Positions 25,377 to 34,812 of a stretch of DNA of 64,000 nucleotides are shown in pieces (position 1 is the first letter of the stretch; every line of letters starts with the position of its first letter). The translations under genes were made by a program, and so were the position numbers. The notes under the pieces are model-generated. The model did no database searches. It saw nothing but the letters and a program-made list of their open reading frames with translations, and was not told the DNA's origin. The DNA lies in contig NZ_MWSJ01000024.1 of NCBI RefSeq assembly GCF_002237755.1, positions 1 to 64,000 on the forward strand, read 5' to 3'. The stretch comes from Lysinibacillus sp. KCTC 33748 (GTDB taxonomy: Bacteria; Bacillota; Bacilli; Bacillales_A; Planococcaceae).

Positions 25377-26216
25377 TTATTTCTCGTCCTTTACAACGAT
25401 CTGCTTATTTAAAAATGGATGCTCGAATTCCAATTGAATAGCATGAAGCTCGTAATCATCACTTGCCGTTTCTCTTGCTCCGTACATTGTATCGCCAATA
25501 ATCGGATGACCGAGATGTGCTAAATGTACGCGAATTTGATGTGTTCTCCCTGTTTCAAGAATTAGATGGACAACACAAGAGCTTTTATAGCGAGCTACAA
25601 CTTCATAGTGTGTCACTGCATGCTGTCCAGTTTTAGAAACGACACGTCTTGTTGCATGATGTCGGTCTTTCCCGATTGCTTCAGAAATTGTGCCAGATGA
25701 AGAACGTAAATTTCCTTGCACTTCTGCAGCGTATGTTCGAATAATTGATTTTTCCTCAATCATACGGTCAAAGATTGATTTTGCTAAAGGATGTTTTGCT
25801 ACAAGTAACAAACCTTGTGTCCCTCTATCTAAACGATGGACATGTTCCGCATAAGTGCCGCCTTGCTGTTTAATATGAGCCATAACATGATTCATACAAG
25901 TATGAGTATCACGCTCATCATTTGGATGTGTCGACATGCCTTTTGGTTTAGAAACGATCAAACAATGGTCATCCTCATAGACGACATCAATTGCACAAAC
26001 CGGTGTCGGTTGATAATTGGATGTCGGAATCGGGAATGTAAATTTTATGATTGTTCCTACTTGTAGTGGATCTTTCCACTGAATAGGCTCTCCATCAACA
26101 GTTGTGATAGCCTTTGCCATTCTTAGTTCATGGACTAGCTTTTTGCCGAGTCGCCAATGATTGCGCAATAGGTCCTCGACTGTCAAATCATTCGTATTTA
26201 TTTCATAGTGAAACAT
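25377..26216 (-). CDS. RluA-family pseudouridine synthase
   Basis: 279 residues. The catalytic motif HRLDRGTQGLLL (Asp is the nucleophile) and RTHQIRVHLAHLGHPIIGD are diagnostic of RluA/RluC/RluD enzymes, which isomerise uridine in rRNA or tRNA. The N-terminus is S4-like (LTVEDLLRNHW, about 10-60). Closest in type to B. subtilis YjbO. Start ATG 26216, five bases after GGAGGAAG; an in-frame extension to 26249 has no ribosome site. Target nucleotide not determinable here. Confidence 0.9.
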   Translation of the reverse strand: MFHYEINTNDLTVEDLLRNHWRLGKKLVHELRMAKAITTVDGEPIQWKDPLQVGTIIKFTFPIPTSNYQPTPVCAIDVVYEDDHCLIVSKPKGMSTHPNDERDTHTCMNHVMAHIKQQGGTYAEHVHRLDRGTQGLLLVAKHPLAKSIFDRMIEEKSIIRTYAAEVQGNLRSSSGTISEAIGKDRHHATRRVVSKTGQHAVTHYEVVARYKSSCVVHLILETGRTHQIRVHLAHLGHPIIGDTMYGARETASDDYELHAIQLEFEHPFLNKQIVVKDEK

Positions 26217-26270
26217 ATATCTTCCTCCGTAGAAAAGACCGTATTCCAATTGTAGAACACGGTCTAGAAA

Positions 26271-26696
26271 TTAATTTGCTGCTTTAGCAGCCTTCATTAC
26301 ATAGAAGCTTGCCCCTGCAATTAAAATAAATGCAGTTAACGCTAAAAATGGGATTGTGATAAAACCTAACCAGTTGATATATTGACCAGTACATGAAACA
26401 GCACCACAAGAAGGTGCAGTTTCAGCTAAAAAACTAAGCTTTTGAATACCATAATGATAAAGTGATATACTGCCTCCCATAATGGCAAAAACAGCAGTTG
26501 TTACAGCAATACGTGCATTTTTTTGGATAAAGGCAATCGTTGTCATAATGACAATTGGATACATGAAAATTCGTTGGTACCAACACATTTTACAAGGTTC
26601 ATAATGACGGATTTCAGAAAAGTATAAGGAACCCAATGTTGCAACGACAGAGACAATCCAAATAAATAATAAGCCATTCTCTACTTTTTTAGACAT
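26271..26696 (-). CDS. bdbC: thiol-disulfide oxidoreductase BdbC (DsbB-like)
   Basis: 141 residues, four transmembrane helices. Quinone-linked membrane oxidase that reoxidises an extracytoplasmic DsbA-like partner. Both redox pairs are visible: CKMCWYQR (CxxC, about residues 34-41) and CGAVSC (about 96-101). An AGGAGAG site lies before ATG 26696. No bdbD gene is adjacent, unlike the common bdbDC pair. Confidence 0.9.
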   Translation of the reverse strand: MSKKVENGLLFIWIVSVVATLGSLYFSEIRHYEPCKMCWYQRIFMYPIVIMTTIAFIQKNARIAVTTAVFAIMGGSISLYHYGIQKLSFLAETAPSCGAVSCTGQYINWLGFITIPFLALTAFILIAGASFYVMKAAKAAN

Positions 26697-26889
26697 ATAA
26701 GTTCTCTCCTTAGTATAACCATGTACTTGTTCGATTATAGTTGTTCTAGTTTTATATGTAAATTAACTTACCCAAAATAAGGTGTATTCTTATGAAAAAT
26801 TTCAGTCTAAAGTATGAATGGCTTAGGCAGACGTTCCAGACTTTGAAATGTTATCATTAAATTAGCAATGCCAAAGAAGAGGTGTTTTT

Positions 26890-28005
26890 GTGAGGGAGAA
26901 TGATCATTCTAATATTGGTATTTTAAAAGAGATTGCAGAGTTATTAAACGAAGAAACTGAAATTGTGTCGATGCTAAAAGGAGCGCTTGTGAAATTTTTA
27001 AATGGCACAAATTTTGAAACAGGCTGGATTTTTTTTATCGATGAAAAAGGGCGATCAGAGCTTGTTGTCCATGTCAATTTACCAGAGGCTTTGGAGTATA
27101 AAAATTGTCATTATTTAAAAAAGGGAGGCTGCTGGTGTGTTTCCCGCTATCGTAATGAGGAATTAAAGAAAGCCTCTAATATTATTGAATGTCAACGTAT
27201 CGAAAGTGCAATTGATGCAAATGTTGGTGATCATGAAGGCATCACACATCATGCAACGGTTCCGCTTCAATCAGGGCAAGAGCGTTTTGGTGTCCTAAAT
27301 GTTGCATCAAAGGATACCGTGCGTTTTTCAGAGGAAGAGCTAGCATTACTTGAATCGGTTGCATTTCAGATGGGGTCGGCCATTAAGCGTATTTTGCTGA
27401 CAAAGCAGGAACAAGAAATGGCACTTGTGAAGGAGCGCAATCGTCTAGCACGAGATTTACATGATTCTGTCAATCAGCTACTTTTTTCTGTTACATTAAC
27501 GGCGAGAGCTGGTATTGAAATGACAAACGATTGTGATGTGAAGGAAACATTTAAGGAGATTCAGCACTTAACACAGGATGCCTTAACAGAAATGCGTGCT
27601 CTCATTTGGCAACTCCGTCCAAAAGGATTAGAAAATGGTTTACTAGAAGCAATCAAAGTATATGCTGAAATGCTTGGCTTGAAGCTTCAAGTAACGGTCT
27701 CTGGTGTATTGCAATTCCCATCGCGTATCGAAGAAACATTATTTCGGGTAGCCCAAGAAGCACTGAACAATGTTCGTCGTCACGCTGGTGTGCTGGAGGC
27801 TGCGCTATATATAACGGTCACTTCTACTGATATTTTACTTGTTATTCGTGATGAGGGACGAGGCTTCGTCATCGATCATAACACGAAGCTACTTTCAATG
27901 GGCTTGCAATCCATAAAGGATCGTGCAAAATCAGTTGGTGGCAAAGCTGACTGGGTTAGTGAAATTGGCAAAGGAACAGAGCTGTTAATCCGCTTGCCAT
28001 ATTAG
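26890..28005 (+). CDS. GAF-domain sensor histidine kinase (YhcY-like)
   Basis: 371 residues, cytoplasmic (no membrane helix). GAF domain at about 15-170. The HisKA_3 dimerisation region starts RNRLARDLHDSVNQ (phospho-acceptor His). The HATPase domain shows EALNNVRRHA (N box) and DEGRGF (G1). This is the NarX/DesK class that partners LuxR-type regulators; length and domain order match B. subtilis YhcY. GTG 26890 follows AGAGGTG. The regulator gene starts 12 bp after its stop. Confidence 0.9.
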   Translation: MRENDHSNIGILKEIAELLNEETEIVSMLKGALVKFLNGTNFETGWIFFIDEKGRSELVVHVNLPEALEYKNCHYLKKGGCWCVSRYRNEELKKASNIIECQRIESAIDANVGDHEGITHHATVPLQSGQERFGVLNVASKDTVRFSEEELALLESVAFQMGSAIKRILLTKQEQEMALVKERNRLARDLHDSVNQLLFSVTLTARAGIEMTNDCDVKETFKEIQHLTQDALTEMRALIWQLRPKGLENGLLEAIKVYAEMLGLKLQVTVSGVLQFPSRIEETLFRVAQEALNNVRRHAGVLEAALYITVTSTDILLVIRDEGRGFVIDHNTKLLSMGLQSIKDRAKSVGGKADWVSEIGKGTELLIRLPY

Positions 28006-28016
28006 GGGGGAAGAGT

Positions 28017-28664
28017 ATGATACGTGTTTTAATCGCGGATGATCATCATGTAGTACGTCGTGGATTATTGTTTTTCTTAAAAACACAAAAAGATATTGAA
28101 GTTGTAGGAGAAGCAAAAAATGGATTAGAGGCAGTAGCATTAGCGGAAAGTATACAGCCAGATATTATACTCATGGACTTGGTAATGCCTGAAATGGATG
28201 GTATTCAGGCAACAAAGCGCATTAAAGCTAAGTTTCCGCATATAGAAATTCTAATGCTGACAAGCTTTTCAGATCGTGATCATGTGGTACCAGCTATGGA
28301 GGCAGGAGCTGCAGGCTATCAGTTGAAAGATATTGAGCCTGATGAGTTGGTATTGTCCATTTGTCGTATTATGCGTGGAGAAAATACAATACATCCAGAA
28401 GCAACAACGACTCTAGAAATGGACCGTCAAGAATCGAAAAATGCACCTCATGTTTTAAACCCGCTAACGCCTCGTGAACAGGATGTGCTTGCAGAGCTTA
28501 CAAAAGGGAAAAGTAATCGAGAGATTGCGTCCTCTTTATTCGTTACAGAAAAAACAGTGAAAACTCATATTTCTAATATTTTTACGAAGCTACAGGTGCA
28601 GGATCGTACTCAGGCGGCTCTTTATGCTGTGAAGCACGGACTGACAGAGGGTAGCGGTGTTTAA
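28017..28664 (+). CDS. NarL/LuxR-family response regulator (YhcZ-like)
   Basis: 215 residues. Receiver domain at 1-120 with DD near residues 8-9 and phospho-acceptor Asp near 54 (ILMDLVMPEMDG). The LuxR helix-turn-helix is at about 148-205 (LTPREQDVLAEL ... VTEKTVKTHISNI). Forms a two-gene operon with the GAF kinase. AGGGGGGAAG lies before ATG 28017. The signal and regulon are not known to me. Confidence 0.92.
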   Translation: MIRVLIADDHHVVRRGLLFFLKTQKDIEVVGEAKNGLEAVALAESIQPDIILMDLVMPEMDGIQATKRIKAKFPHIEILMLTSFSDRDHVVPAMEAGAAGYQLKDIEPDELVLSICRIMRGENTIHPEATTTLEMDRQESKNAPHVLNPLTPREQDVLAELTKGKSNREIASSLFVTEKTVKTHISNIFTKLQVQDRTQAALYAVKHGLTEGSGV

Positions 28665-28679
28665 AAGATAATGAATGTA

Positions 28680-28725
28680 AACGGCGTGTTTCTACAAATT
28701 GTAGCAACCCGCCGTTTTTGTATAA
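28680..28725 (+). terminator. terminator after the two-component operon
   Basis: Stem AACGGCG ... CGCCGTT with an inner CTACAA/TTGTAG pairing and T5. Confidence 0.78.
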
Positions 28726-28874
28726 GAAGGTGTGGAATGTGACTCGGGAAGCGCCCATGATAAGTACCTAGGTTGTTTTTTCTTATATTGTAAATATAAT
28801 TGAGTAAGGATTTGGAAGTTAAACGATGTAATTAGCAATGGGGGAAATAGGGTTTAGAGTAAAGGAGCACAAAT

Positions 28875-29789
28875 ATGAAATTAGAGCGGCTTTTAACAAT
28901 GACGATGATTTTAATAAATCGTAAAAAGGTGACAGCCCAGGAGCTTGCCGATTTATTTAATGTGTCAGTGCGTACTATTTATCGAGATATTGAAACATTG
29001 AGCTGTGCAGGGGTTCCTGTTATTAGCCAGCAGGGTGTTAATGGTGGAATTAGTTTGATCGATGGCTATCGTGTTGATAAGCAGGTGTTGACGAAGGAGG
29101 AGCTTACATCACTTTCAATTGCCATTAAAAGTGCATTAACAACATACGAGGATTCACATGCCGAAGCAGTACTTGAAAAATTAACAGGTGTTGCGGATGA
29201 GGAAGTAAAACAATCGATTGATCAACTATTTATTGACCTGAGCCCTTGGGGGCCAAATGTTATTTTCAAGGAACAAATTACTTTATTAAAGAAAGCAATT
29301 GAACGCGAACATTGTGTAAGTTTTACGTATTCTACTACACATGGCCATATAACAAGACGATTATTAGAGCCGCATACTATAGTACAAAAGGGAAAAGTTT
29401 GGTATGTTTATGGCTTTTGCACATTGAGAGAAGATTTTCGCTTATTTAAAATTTCAAGAATGAAGGATATACAAGAAGAGATGACGACTTTCCAGCGCAG
29501 GGAAGTCAACTTATCTGAACTCCCATGGGATAAAGAGTGGTACCATCCTCAAAATGTAGTAAACCTTACGTTATCTTTCGATTGTGCTATAACGACATTA
29601 GTAGAAGAGTCATTTGGCGCTGAGCATGTAAATAGTGAAAGTTCTACTATCAACATTGCATTGCCTGAGGATGAATGGCTATACGGCTTTCTTCTTAGCT
29701 TTGGCCATCGAATAAAAGTTTTAGAACCACCTCATATACGTGAAATTGTATTAATGCGAGCAAGGGAAATTGTAGCGTTGTATAAATAA
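28875..29789 (+). CDS. WYL-domain transcriptional regulator (YafY family)
   Basis: 304 residues. The N-terminal helix-turn-helix at about 5-60 (VTAQELADLFNVSVRTIYRDIETL) is DeoR/HTH_11-like. The WYL domain at about 140-215 contains GKVWYVYGFC and FRLFKISRM. Such proteins sense ligands and regulate adjacent or distant genes. The effector-binding-like gene 29863-30606 follows by about 70 bp and may be its target or partner. AAAGGAG site before ATG 28875. Confidence 0.88.
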   Translation: MKLERLLTMTMILINRKKVTAQELADLFNVSVRTIYRDIETLSCAGVPVISQQGVNGGISLIDGYRVDKQVLTKEELTSLSIAIKSALTTYEDSHAEAVLEKLTGVADEEVKQSIDQLFIDLSPWGPNVIFKEQITLLKKAIEREHCVSFTYSTTHGHITRRLLEPHTIVQKGKVWYVYGFCTLREDFRLFKISRMKDIQEEMTTFQRREVNLSELPWDKEWYHPQNVVNLTLSFDCAITTLVEESFGAEHVNSESSTINIALPEDEWLYGFLLSFGHRIKVLEPPHIREIVLMRAREIVALYK

Positions 29790-29862
29790 AATGAATTGAT
29801 GACATACAGTTGTCAGGTTTCCTTTGTTATAGTCATTACAAACAGGACGAAGGGTGGATGTA

Positions 29863-30606
29863 ATGATGCAAAGTTATTGTCAAAGCTGTGGAATGCCATT
29901 AGTGGATGAGGCATTATTTGGTACAGAAAAAGAAGGACACAAAAGTGAGGACTATTGCACTTATTGTTATGAAGTAGGAGAGTTCAAACAGCCAAATTTA
30001 GCAGTTGAAGAAATGATCGAAATTTGTGTCCCACATTTAAAGGAAGATGGTATGGCAGAAGAGGATGCACGCCAAATGTTGACGTCATTTTTACCAAGCC
30101 TAAAGAGATGGAGAAAGCATGATATACAAGAACCAGTTGTGATGAATAAAGAATCATTTCAAATTGTAGGAATTTCAACGCGAACAAGTAATGCAAATGA
30201 AATTACCGCTCAAGCAAAAATCCCACAATTATGGTCGGATTTTTATCAGCAAAATGTTGTAGGGCAGGTAGCTAATGCAGTAAATCAAGTAACGTATGGA
30301 CTGTATTCTGATTATGAAACTGATGTTAACGGAGAGTATTCCATTACACTTGGAGTGGAAGTAGTTGCAGCCGACGAAATTCCTGAAGGTATGGTTGTAA
30401 AAACAGTGCCAGCTGCTAAATACGTAGTTTTCACTTCTGATAAAGGTCCATTTGAAGAAGTTGTCGTAAAAGCATGGCAGGATGTCTGGGCTTGGTTTGC
30501 AAGCTCAGATATAGAGCGAACATACACAGGTGACTTTGAAATGTACGATGAACGATGTGCCAACCCTAAAGAAGCTCAGGTCGGTATTTATATTGCCATT
30601 AAATAA
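29863..30606 (+). CDS. zinc-ribbon protein with GyrI/AraC-type effector-binding domain
   Basis: 247 residues in two parts. The N-terminal zinc ribbon (YCQSCGMPL ... YCTYCYEVGEF, about 3-45) carries four Cys. After a helical linker, the C-terminal domain (about 95-245) resembles GyrI-like/AraC effector-binding domains (FQIVGISTRT, VKTVPAAKYVVFTSDKG, and a terminal YDERCANP ... VGIYIAIK). No DNA-binding domain is present, so it may bind small molecules for the WYL regulator upstream; that is inference. Start ATG 29863, five bases after GAAGGGTGG. Confidence 0.8.
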   Translation: MMQSYCQSCGMPLVDEALFGTEKEGHKSEDYCTYCYEVGEFKQPNLAVEEMIEICVPHLKEDGMAEEDARQMLTSFLPSLKRWRKHDIQEPVVMNKESFQIVGISTRTSNANEITAQAKIPQLWSDFYQQNVVGQVANAVNQVTYGLYSDYETDVNGEYSITLGVEVVAADEIPEGMVVKTVPAAKYVVFTSDKGPFEEVVVKAWQDVWAWFASSDIERTYTGDFEMYDERCANPKEAQVGIYIAIK

Positions 30607-30618
30607 TTTAAACAAATT

Positions 30619-30653
30619 AAACCTCCTATCTATGATAAATAGGAGGTTTCTTT
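30619..30653 (+). terminator. terminator after the zinc-ribbon protein gene
   Basis: Perfect 11-bp stem AAACCTCCTAT/ATAGGAGGTTT. Confidence 0.85.
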
Positions 30654-30832
30654 GTTTATATTGAAATTTTTCACACTTAAAACGGTGTAAAAACATACGC
30701 TTCCATCATTATATTGTATCATGAAAAGAAAGAATTGTCTATGTAAGTAGTCACTACGGAATTTAACCCATGTTCTGACGATGAGTCGTTTAGCTGTAGA
30801 AAAGGGATAAAGACGAATGAGGGAGTGGTTAT

Positions 30833-31110
30833 TTGACTAAGAGAAAAGCTGGAGACATTTTAAGCGTTACATCTTTATTACCCGCGATAATAAGTGCTAT
30901 TTTTTCTTTATAACAAGAGGACCCGATTTTGATATTTATTTTGGTATCACCGTTATTAGTATTTTATCAATTATCGGTATTATATTTGCTGTTATTTCTT
31001 TGTTTATTTCTAAAAGACGTATTTTGGGTTGGATCGGTCTAATGGTAAATGTATTAATTTTGATTTTTGCTTATTTCTTACAATTAGCAATGGGAATTGG
31101 TGAACCATAA
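30833..31110 (+). pseudogene. small multi-span membrane protein, frameshifted
   Basis: Begins TTG 30833 after GAGGGAG and reads MTKRKAGDILSVTSLLPA, then a stop. From about 30904, in another frame, it continues FFFITRGPDFDIYFGI, VISILSIIGIIFAVISLF and KRRILGWIGLMVNVLILIF to a stop at 31110. The switch is at a T6 run (30900-30905); one extra T would give a single protein of about 92 residues with three hydrophobic helices. Family not recognised. Confidence 0.65.
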
Positions 31111-31189
31111 ACGTTTCCATTTGTTTTAACACAATATATGCAACTTTCATTTCCAAAGAGGCCACAAGACGATTTAGTTCGTTTAACAA

Positions 31190-31226
31190 AACAAGTCTCC
31201 AACCAATCAATTGGTAGGAGACTTGT
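31190..31226 (-). terminator. terminator of the CDF transporter gene
   Basis: Stem AAGTCTCC/GGAGACTT with a CCAAT/ATTGG inner part. The stop codon of the transporter gene lies within the hairpin. Confidence 0.75.
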
Positions 31227-32115
31227 CGTCATTTGCTAGAGGATTTACTTCTATTTCAGGCTCAATATGCACGAGTACCTGACAGAAGGGATTTTCATGA
31301 GTAACGGTTTTTTCAATCTCTTCTGTGATTCGATGACTTTCAAAGACATTTAAGTAAGGATCAACAGTCACTGTTACGTCTATAAAATACATATTGCCGT
31401 GAGCTCGGCCCTTAAAGTCCAAGAGCTCGATTACTCCGTCAACATTACGAATTAAAACGGATAATGTTTCAACTTCTTCAACATCAAAGGCATCTGTGAG
31501 GCTTTGAACTGCCTCCCAAAAGATTTCTACAGCTGTTTTAATAATAAGAAGTGCGACGAGTAGAGCTGTTATTGTATCGATAATGGGGAAGCCAAAAATA
31601 GCGCCAAAAATCCCAATTGCTGTACCGATACTAACAAGGGCATCTGAGCGATTATCATAGGCTGCAGCCTTAACAGCAGCGCTTTTTATTTTTTTGGATA
31701 GGGCCAAATTATAGCGATACACGATATACATCACAACTGCACTGCCGATTGCCACAAAGGCTGTTAATAATGATGGTGCTGTGCCAGTTGGCTCCCATAG
31801 ACTTTTTAGCGAATTGATGAGTACCTGTAAGCCAACAATTAGCATAATAAACGAAGCAACAAGTGAAGCAACGGTTTCAGCACGTAAATGTCCGTATTGG
31901 TGATTAGAGTCAGGTGGCATTTGAGCAATCCGTAATCCAATTAAGACCGCAATGGATGCGATAATATCAGTGGTATTGTTAAGTCCATCTGCTTTTAGTG
32001 CTTCTGATGTTCCAATATAGCCAATCGTCAGTTTTATTGAGCTTAGTATTATATAAGTACCAATAGATAACCAGGCACCTTTTTCCCCTTGACGTAAATT
32101 TGTATAGAGCTCCAT
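31207..32115 (-). CDS. cation diffusion facilitator (CDF) family transporter
   Basis: 302 residues. Six predicted transmembrane helices (about 12-205), then a cytoplasmic C-terminal domain (about 215-290). The metal-site sequences DGLNNTTD (helix 2) and YDNRSDA (helix 5), and HQYGHLRAE after helix 2, are typical of CDF proton/metal antiporters. Likely exports a divalent metal such as Mn, Fe, Co or Zn; specificity cannot be fixed from sequence here. Start ATG 32115, seven bases after AGGAGG. Confidence 0.9.
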   Translation of the reverse strand: MELYTNLRQGEKGAWLSIGTYIILSSIKLTIGYIGTSEALKADGLNNTTDIIASIAVLIGLRIAQMPPDSNHQYGHLRAETVASLVASFIMLIVGLQVLINSLKSLWEPTGTAPSLLTAFVAIGSAVVMYIVYRYNLALSKKIKSAAVKAAAYDNRSDALVSIGTAIGIFGAIFGFPIIDTITALLVALLIIKTAVEIFWEAVQSLTDAFDVEEVETLSVLIRNVDGVIELLDFKGRAHGNMYFIDVTVTVDPYLNVFESHRITEEIEKTVTHENPFCQVLVHIEPEIEVNPLANDDKSPTN

Positions 32116-32150
32116 TTTGTTTCCTCCTAGCAAAACTTTATGGCATTATA

Positions 32151-32188
32151 AAACGACTCCCTTCTCGTGTAAGGGAGTCGTTTTTTTG
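32151..32188. terminator. terminator between the CBS membrane protein and CDF genes
   Basis: Perfect 13-bp stem AAACGACTCCCTT/AAGGGAGTCGTTT with T tracts on both strands. Confidence 0.85.
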
Positions 32189-32302
32189 CGTAAATATTTA
32201 TTTTACTTCAGTAGAAGCTCTTGCCATTATAGGCTGTGAGCAAAATATTAGTTTTATACTTGATCATACAATTGCGACATCAATCATACCACTGCAAGTA
32301 AC

Positions 32303-32370
32303 CTCCTTCAGCGCTTGTCCAAACATCCGCTGGAAGAGTGGAACTCAGGCTTTGTGTAAGTACAAAGCCG
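32303..32370 (+). repeat. dispersed repeat R2, partial copy
   Basis: CAGCGCTTGTCCAAACATCC followed by GCTGG and AGTGGAACTCAG matches the pattern at 22586. The rest of the 32190-32405 gap holds nothing I can assign. Confidence 0.55.
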
Positions 32371-32405
32371 AATCCAATGCAATTATGCCAAGGCGTAATT
32401 GATTT

Positions 32406-33743
32406 TTAGTCATTTACTTCACCGTTGTCATTTGATAAATCACGTTCAGGTAATTTCAGAACTTCTAAGTATAAAATATGGTGACCATCTAATTCTTTTG
32501 CGATAAATTCATAACCTTGTTCTTCAATACTATCTCCTTCGACCGCATCAAAGCGTTTCGTCATGAACCAACCACCGATTGTATCAATATCATCGTCTTC
32601 TATGTCAGTACCTAGCATATCATTAACACTTTCAACTAGCATCTTCGCATCTAAAATAAAATGATTTTCTGCAATTTCCTGAACCTCTGGAATTTCATCT
32701 TCATCGAATTCATCTTGAATGTCGCCGACAATTTCCTCAATAATATCCTCAATCGTAACTAGGCCAGATGTTCCGCCATATTCATCCATTAAAATGGCCA
32801 TATGAATGCGTTCACGCTGTATTTTTAGTAACAAATCGTTAATTTGCGTTGTTTCCATTACGCGAATAATTGGCTGCATATATTCAATCACTGGTTTATC
32901 GCCATTTGCTGGATCTTTAATGTAGGCGGTTAATAAGTGCTTCATATTGACTAAGCCGATAATATGGTCTTTGTCACCATCGATAATTGGGTAACGGGTA
33001 TATTGCTCAACGCCCATTAAATCGAAAACTTCTCTAATTGTTAGTTCTTTTTCAATGCCGACGATTTCGGTACGTGGGACCATGATTTCTTTCGCAAGAC
33101 GATCAGAGAACTCAAAAATACTGTTTACATATTCATATTCTGAAGTATTAATTTCTCCACCCTTTAAACTATCCGACAAAATCATACGTAACTCTTCTTC
33201 AGTATGGGCTACTTCTGATTCGGACATCATTTTCAAGCCGAAAAGGCCAGTTAAGGCACGTGCAGATCCGTTTAAAAGCTTAATGATTGGATAAGTAATA
33301 TTGTGGAATAATACTAATGGGCCAGCAAGGTTTAATGTTACAAATTCTGCTTTTTGGATGGCAAGTGTTTTTGGTGCCAATTCCCCTATAACTACATGCA
33401 TAAACGTTACAATTGAGAATGCAAGTATAAATGAAAGGACAGTAGTAAAACTTTCACTCAAATTTAGAAATTCAAACACTGGATTCAAAATAATCTTAAA
33501 TGTAGGTTCACCAAGCCAACCTAGACCTAAAGCAGTGATTGTAATACCTAATTGACAAGCAGATAAGTATTCATCTAAATCTGAAACTACACGTTTTGCA
33601 TTTTTTGCTTTTTTATTGCCTTCTGCAAGCAATTGATCAATTCGCGTAGTCCTTACTTTAACGATTGCAAATTCTGTTGCAACGAAAAATCCTGTCATTA
33701 TTATTAGTAGGGCAAATGCCACCAACCTTATGGTTATTTCCAT
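32406..33743 (-). CDS. CNNM/HlyC-CorC-type membrane protein with CBS domains
   Basis: 445 residues. DUF21 transmembrane domain at about 1-190 with four hydrophobic segments; two CBS domains at about 205-335 (VPRTEIVGIE, RYPIIDGDKDHIIG, MAILMDEYGGTSG); a C-terminal CorC_HlyC transporter-associated domain at about 350-435 (DIDTIGGWF). The family is linked to Mg2+ or other divalent ion homeostasis; called hemolysin in older annotations, without support. I chose ATG 33743 (GGACGGAG site) rather than the 65-residue longer frame, which lacks the family N-terminus. Confidence 0.9.
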   Translation of the reverse strand: MEITIRLVAFALLIIMTGFFVATEFAIVKVRTTRIDQLLAEGNKKAKNAKRVVSDLDEYLSACQLGITITALGLGWLGEPTFKIILNPVFEFLNLSESFTTVLSFILAFSIVTFMHVVIGELAPKTLAIQKAEFVTLNLAGPLVLFHNITYPIIKLLNGSARALTGLFGLKMMSESEVAHTEEELRMILSDSLKGGEINTSEYEYVNSIFEFSDRLAKEIMVPRTEIVGIEKELTIREVFDLMGVEQYTRYPIIDGDKDHIIGLVNMKHLLTAYIKDPANGDKPVIEYMQPIIRVMETTQINDLLLKIQRERIHMAILMDEYGGTSGLVTIEDIIEEIVGDIQDEFDEDEIPEVQEIAENHFILDAKMLVESVNDMLGTDIEDDDIDTIGGWFMTKRFDAVEGDSIEEQGYEFIAKELDGHHILYLEVLKLPERDLSNDNGEVND

Positions 33744-34395
33744 TATGTCTCCGTCCAAATAATTCCTTTGTTCCCGCCCGAATGAGGGAAGGAAGCAAAG
33801 TGTACACCTCCTATGATTTAAAAAATTGTTGAATAATTTAATCATAAAATATTTACATGCAAAACACAAATATTGACAACAACTTTTTTTAGTTAATTTT
33901 CTCACGATATATAAAAAATATATAATTTCAAACACCAAAAGATTGAAAATAAAAATTTGTTATGCTAACTTTAAATGTAGCAAAGAAGATAGTTTGTTTA
34001 GAGAAAGAAGCATTTACATCTCATATAAAACGACACGTCAAAAATCTCACGAGTGCATACTTGCTGATTTTTTTAAATGAATTATTTTTAATAGCAACAA
34101 AAACGGAGCCATCTCATGCAAATGAGGTGGCTTCTTTGTATTGTAGAATATCGCTGATCCCCAAGAAGTCGCCAGTCTTAACGAAGATCAACCATTCTGC
34201 ATAATATATATGTGCTGGCAAGTCACTTTCATTGAAAGTGATAAAACGAAACTTCAGCATATGTTCTTTGTGCGAAAGCGTAGCGGCAGCAACAACATAT
34301 GTTTTTGTAGCAAAAATGAAGAGACGACTAATTTTAAAAATAGTTTTCAACAAAAAAGGAGCCATTTTCGTATGAGATGGCTCCTTCTGCATTAT
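33744..34395. other. intergenic region with leader, repeats and duplicate hairpins
   Basis: Minus strand next to the CBS protein gene: an AT-rich leader with an extra AGGAGGTG about 75 bp upstream of the start. Then two related hairpins (34105-34136 and 34352-34387) flank fragments of the R1 repeat (34148-34300). I see no protein gene; the open frames lack ribosome sites. Confidence 0.6.
34352..34387 (-). terminator. terminator of the 138-residue protein gene
   Basis: Stem AAGGAGCCAT/ATGGCTCCTT; minus-strand T6. A related hairpin with GGAGCCATCTCAT lies at 34105-34136. Confidence 0.85.
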
Positions 34396-34812
34396 TTAAT
34401 TATTGTTGAAAGCGTATTTCAAGCACGCTTTTTCCACATCGTGTAGCGTTTCTTTTACCGGGATTTCACCTGAATAAAGAGAAATTGTAATAGGTGCTTT
34501 TTCTGCTATACCTTGTTTTGTGAAAATATAATTAGTGCCCTTATATGTTAAAAACATATTTTTTACAGGTCTTTTTCCGAAAGTACTAGCAGAAGAATCG
34601 AAAAATCCTTTTAATTGACTGCAGTATTCCGTGTAGAAATCACTTTTAAAGCCAGAAAGAGCTTCGAATTTTTTACTATCAATAACTTCAGCCTCATTCG
34701 CTAGCTCGAAAATTTTAGCTGAAAATTCGGGGAAAAATTCTTTTACTTTTGCACGAATTAATGGTTTTGAATTATAACTGTTTATGTCATCAGAAAGAGT
34801 GACTTTACTCAT
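34396..34812 (-). CDS. hypothetical protein
   Basis: 138 residues, soluble, no signal peptide or membrane segment. The middle (KKFEALSGFKSDFYTEYCSQ) is helical and the C-terminal half is beta-rich (NMFLTYKGTNYIFTKQG). Start ATG 34812, nine bases after AGGAGG; the ATG at 34830 overlaps that site. I recognise no family. Monocistronic with its own terminator. Confidence 0.6.
   Translation of the reverse strand: MSKVTLSDDINSYNSKPLIRAKVKEFFPEFSAKIFELANEAEVIDSKKFEALSGFKSDFYTEYCSQLKGFFDSSASTFGKRPVKNMFLTYKGTNYIFTKQGIAEKAPITISLYSGEIPVKETLHDVEKACLKYAFNNN

Noticed and set aside
33744..33938. Long N-terminal extension of the CBS-domain protein
   Set aside because: The extra 65 residues do not fit the family, whereas ATG 33743 has a ribosome site and starts directly at the DUF21 helix.
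33744..33960. Metal riboswitch (M-box or yybP-ykoY type) before the CBS-domain membrane protein
   Set aside because: I could not find the conserved core of either class; only an AT-rich leader and an extra SD-like sequence are visible.
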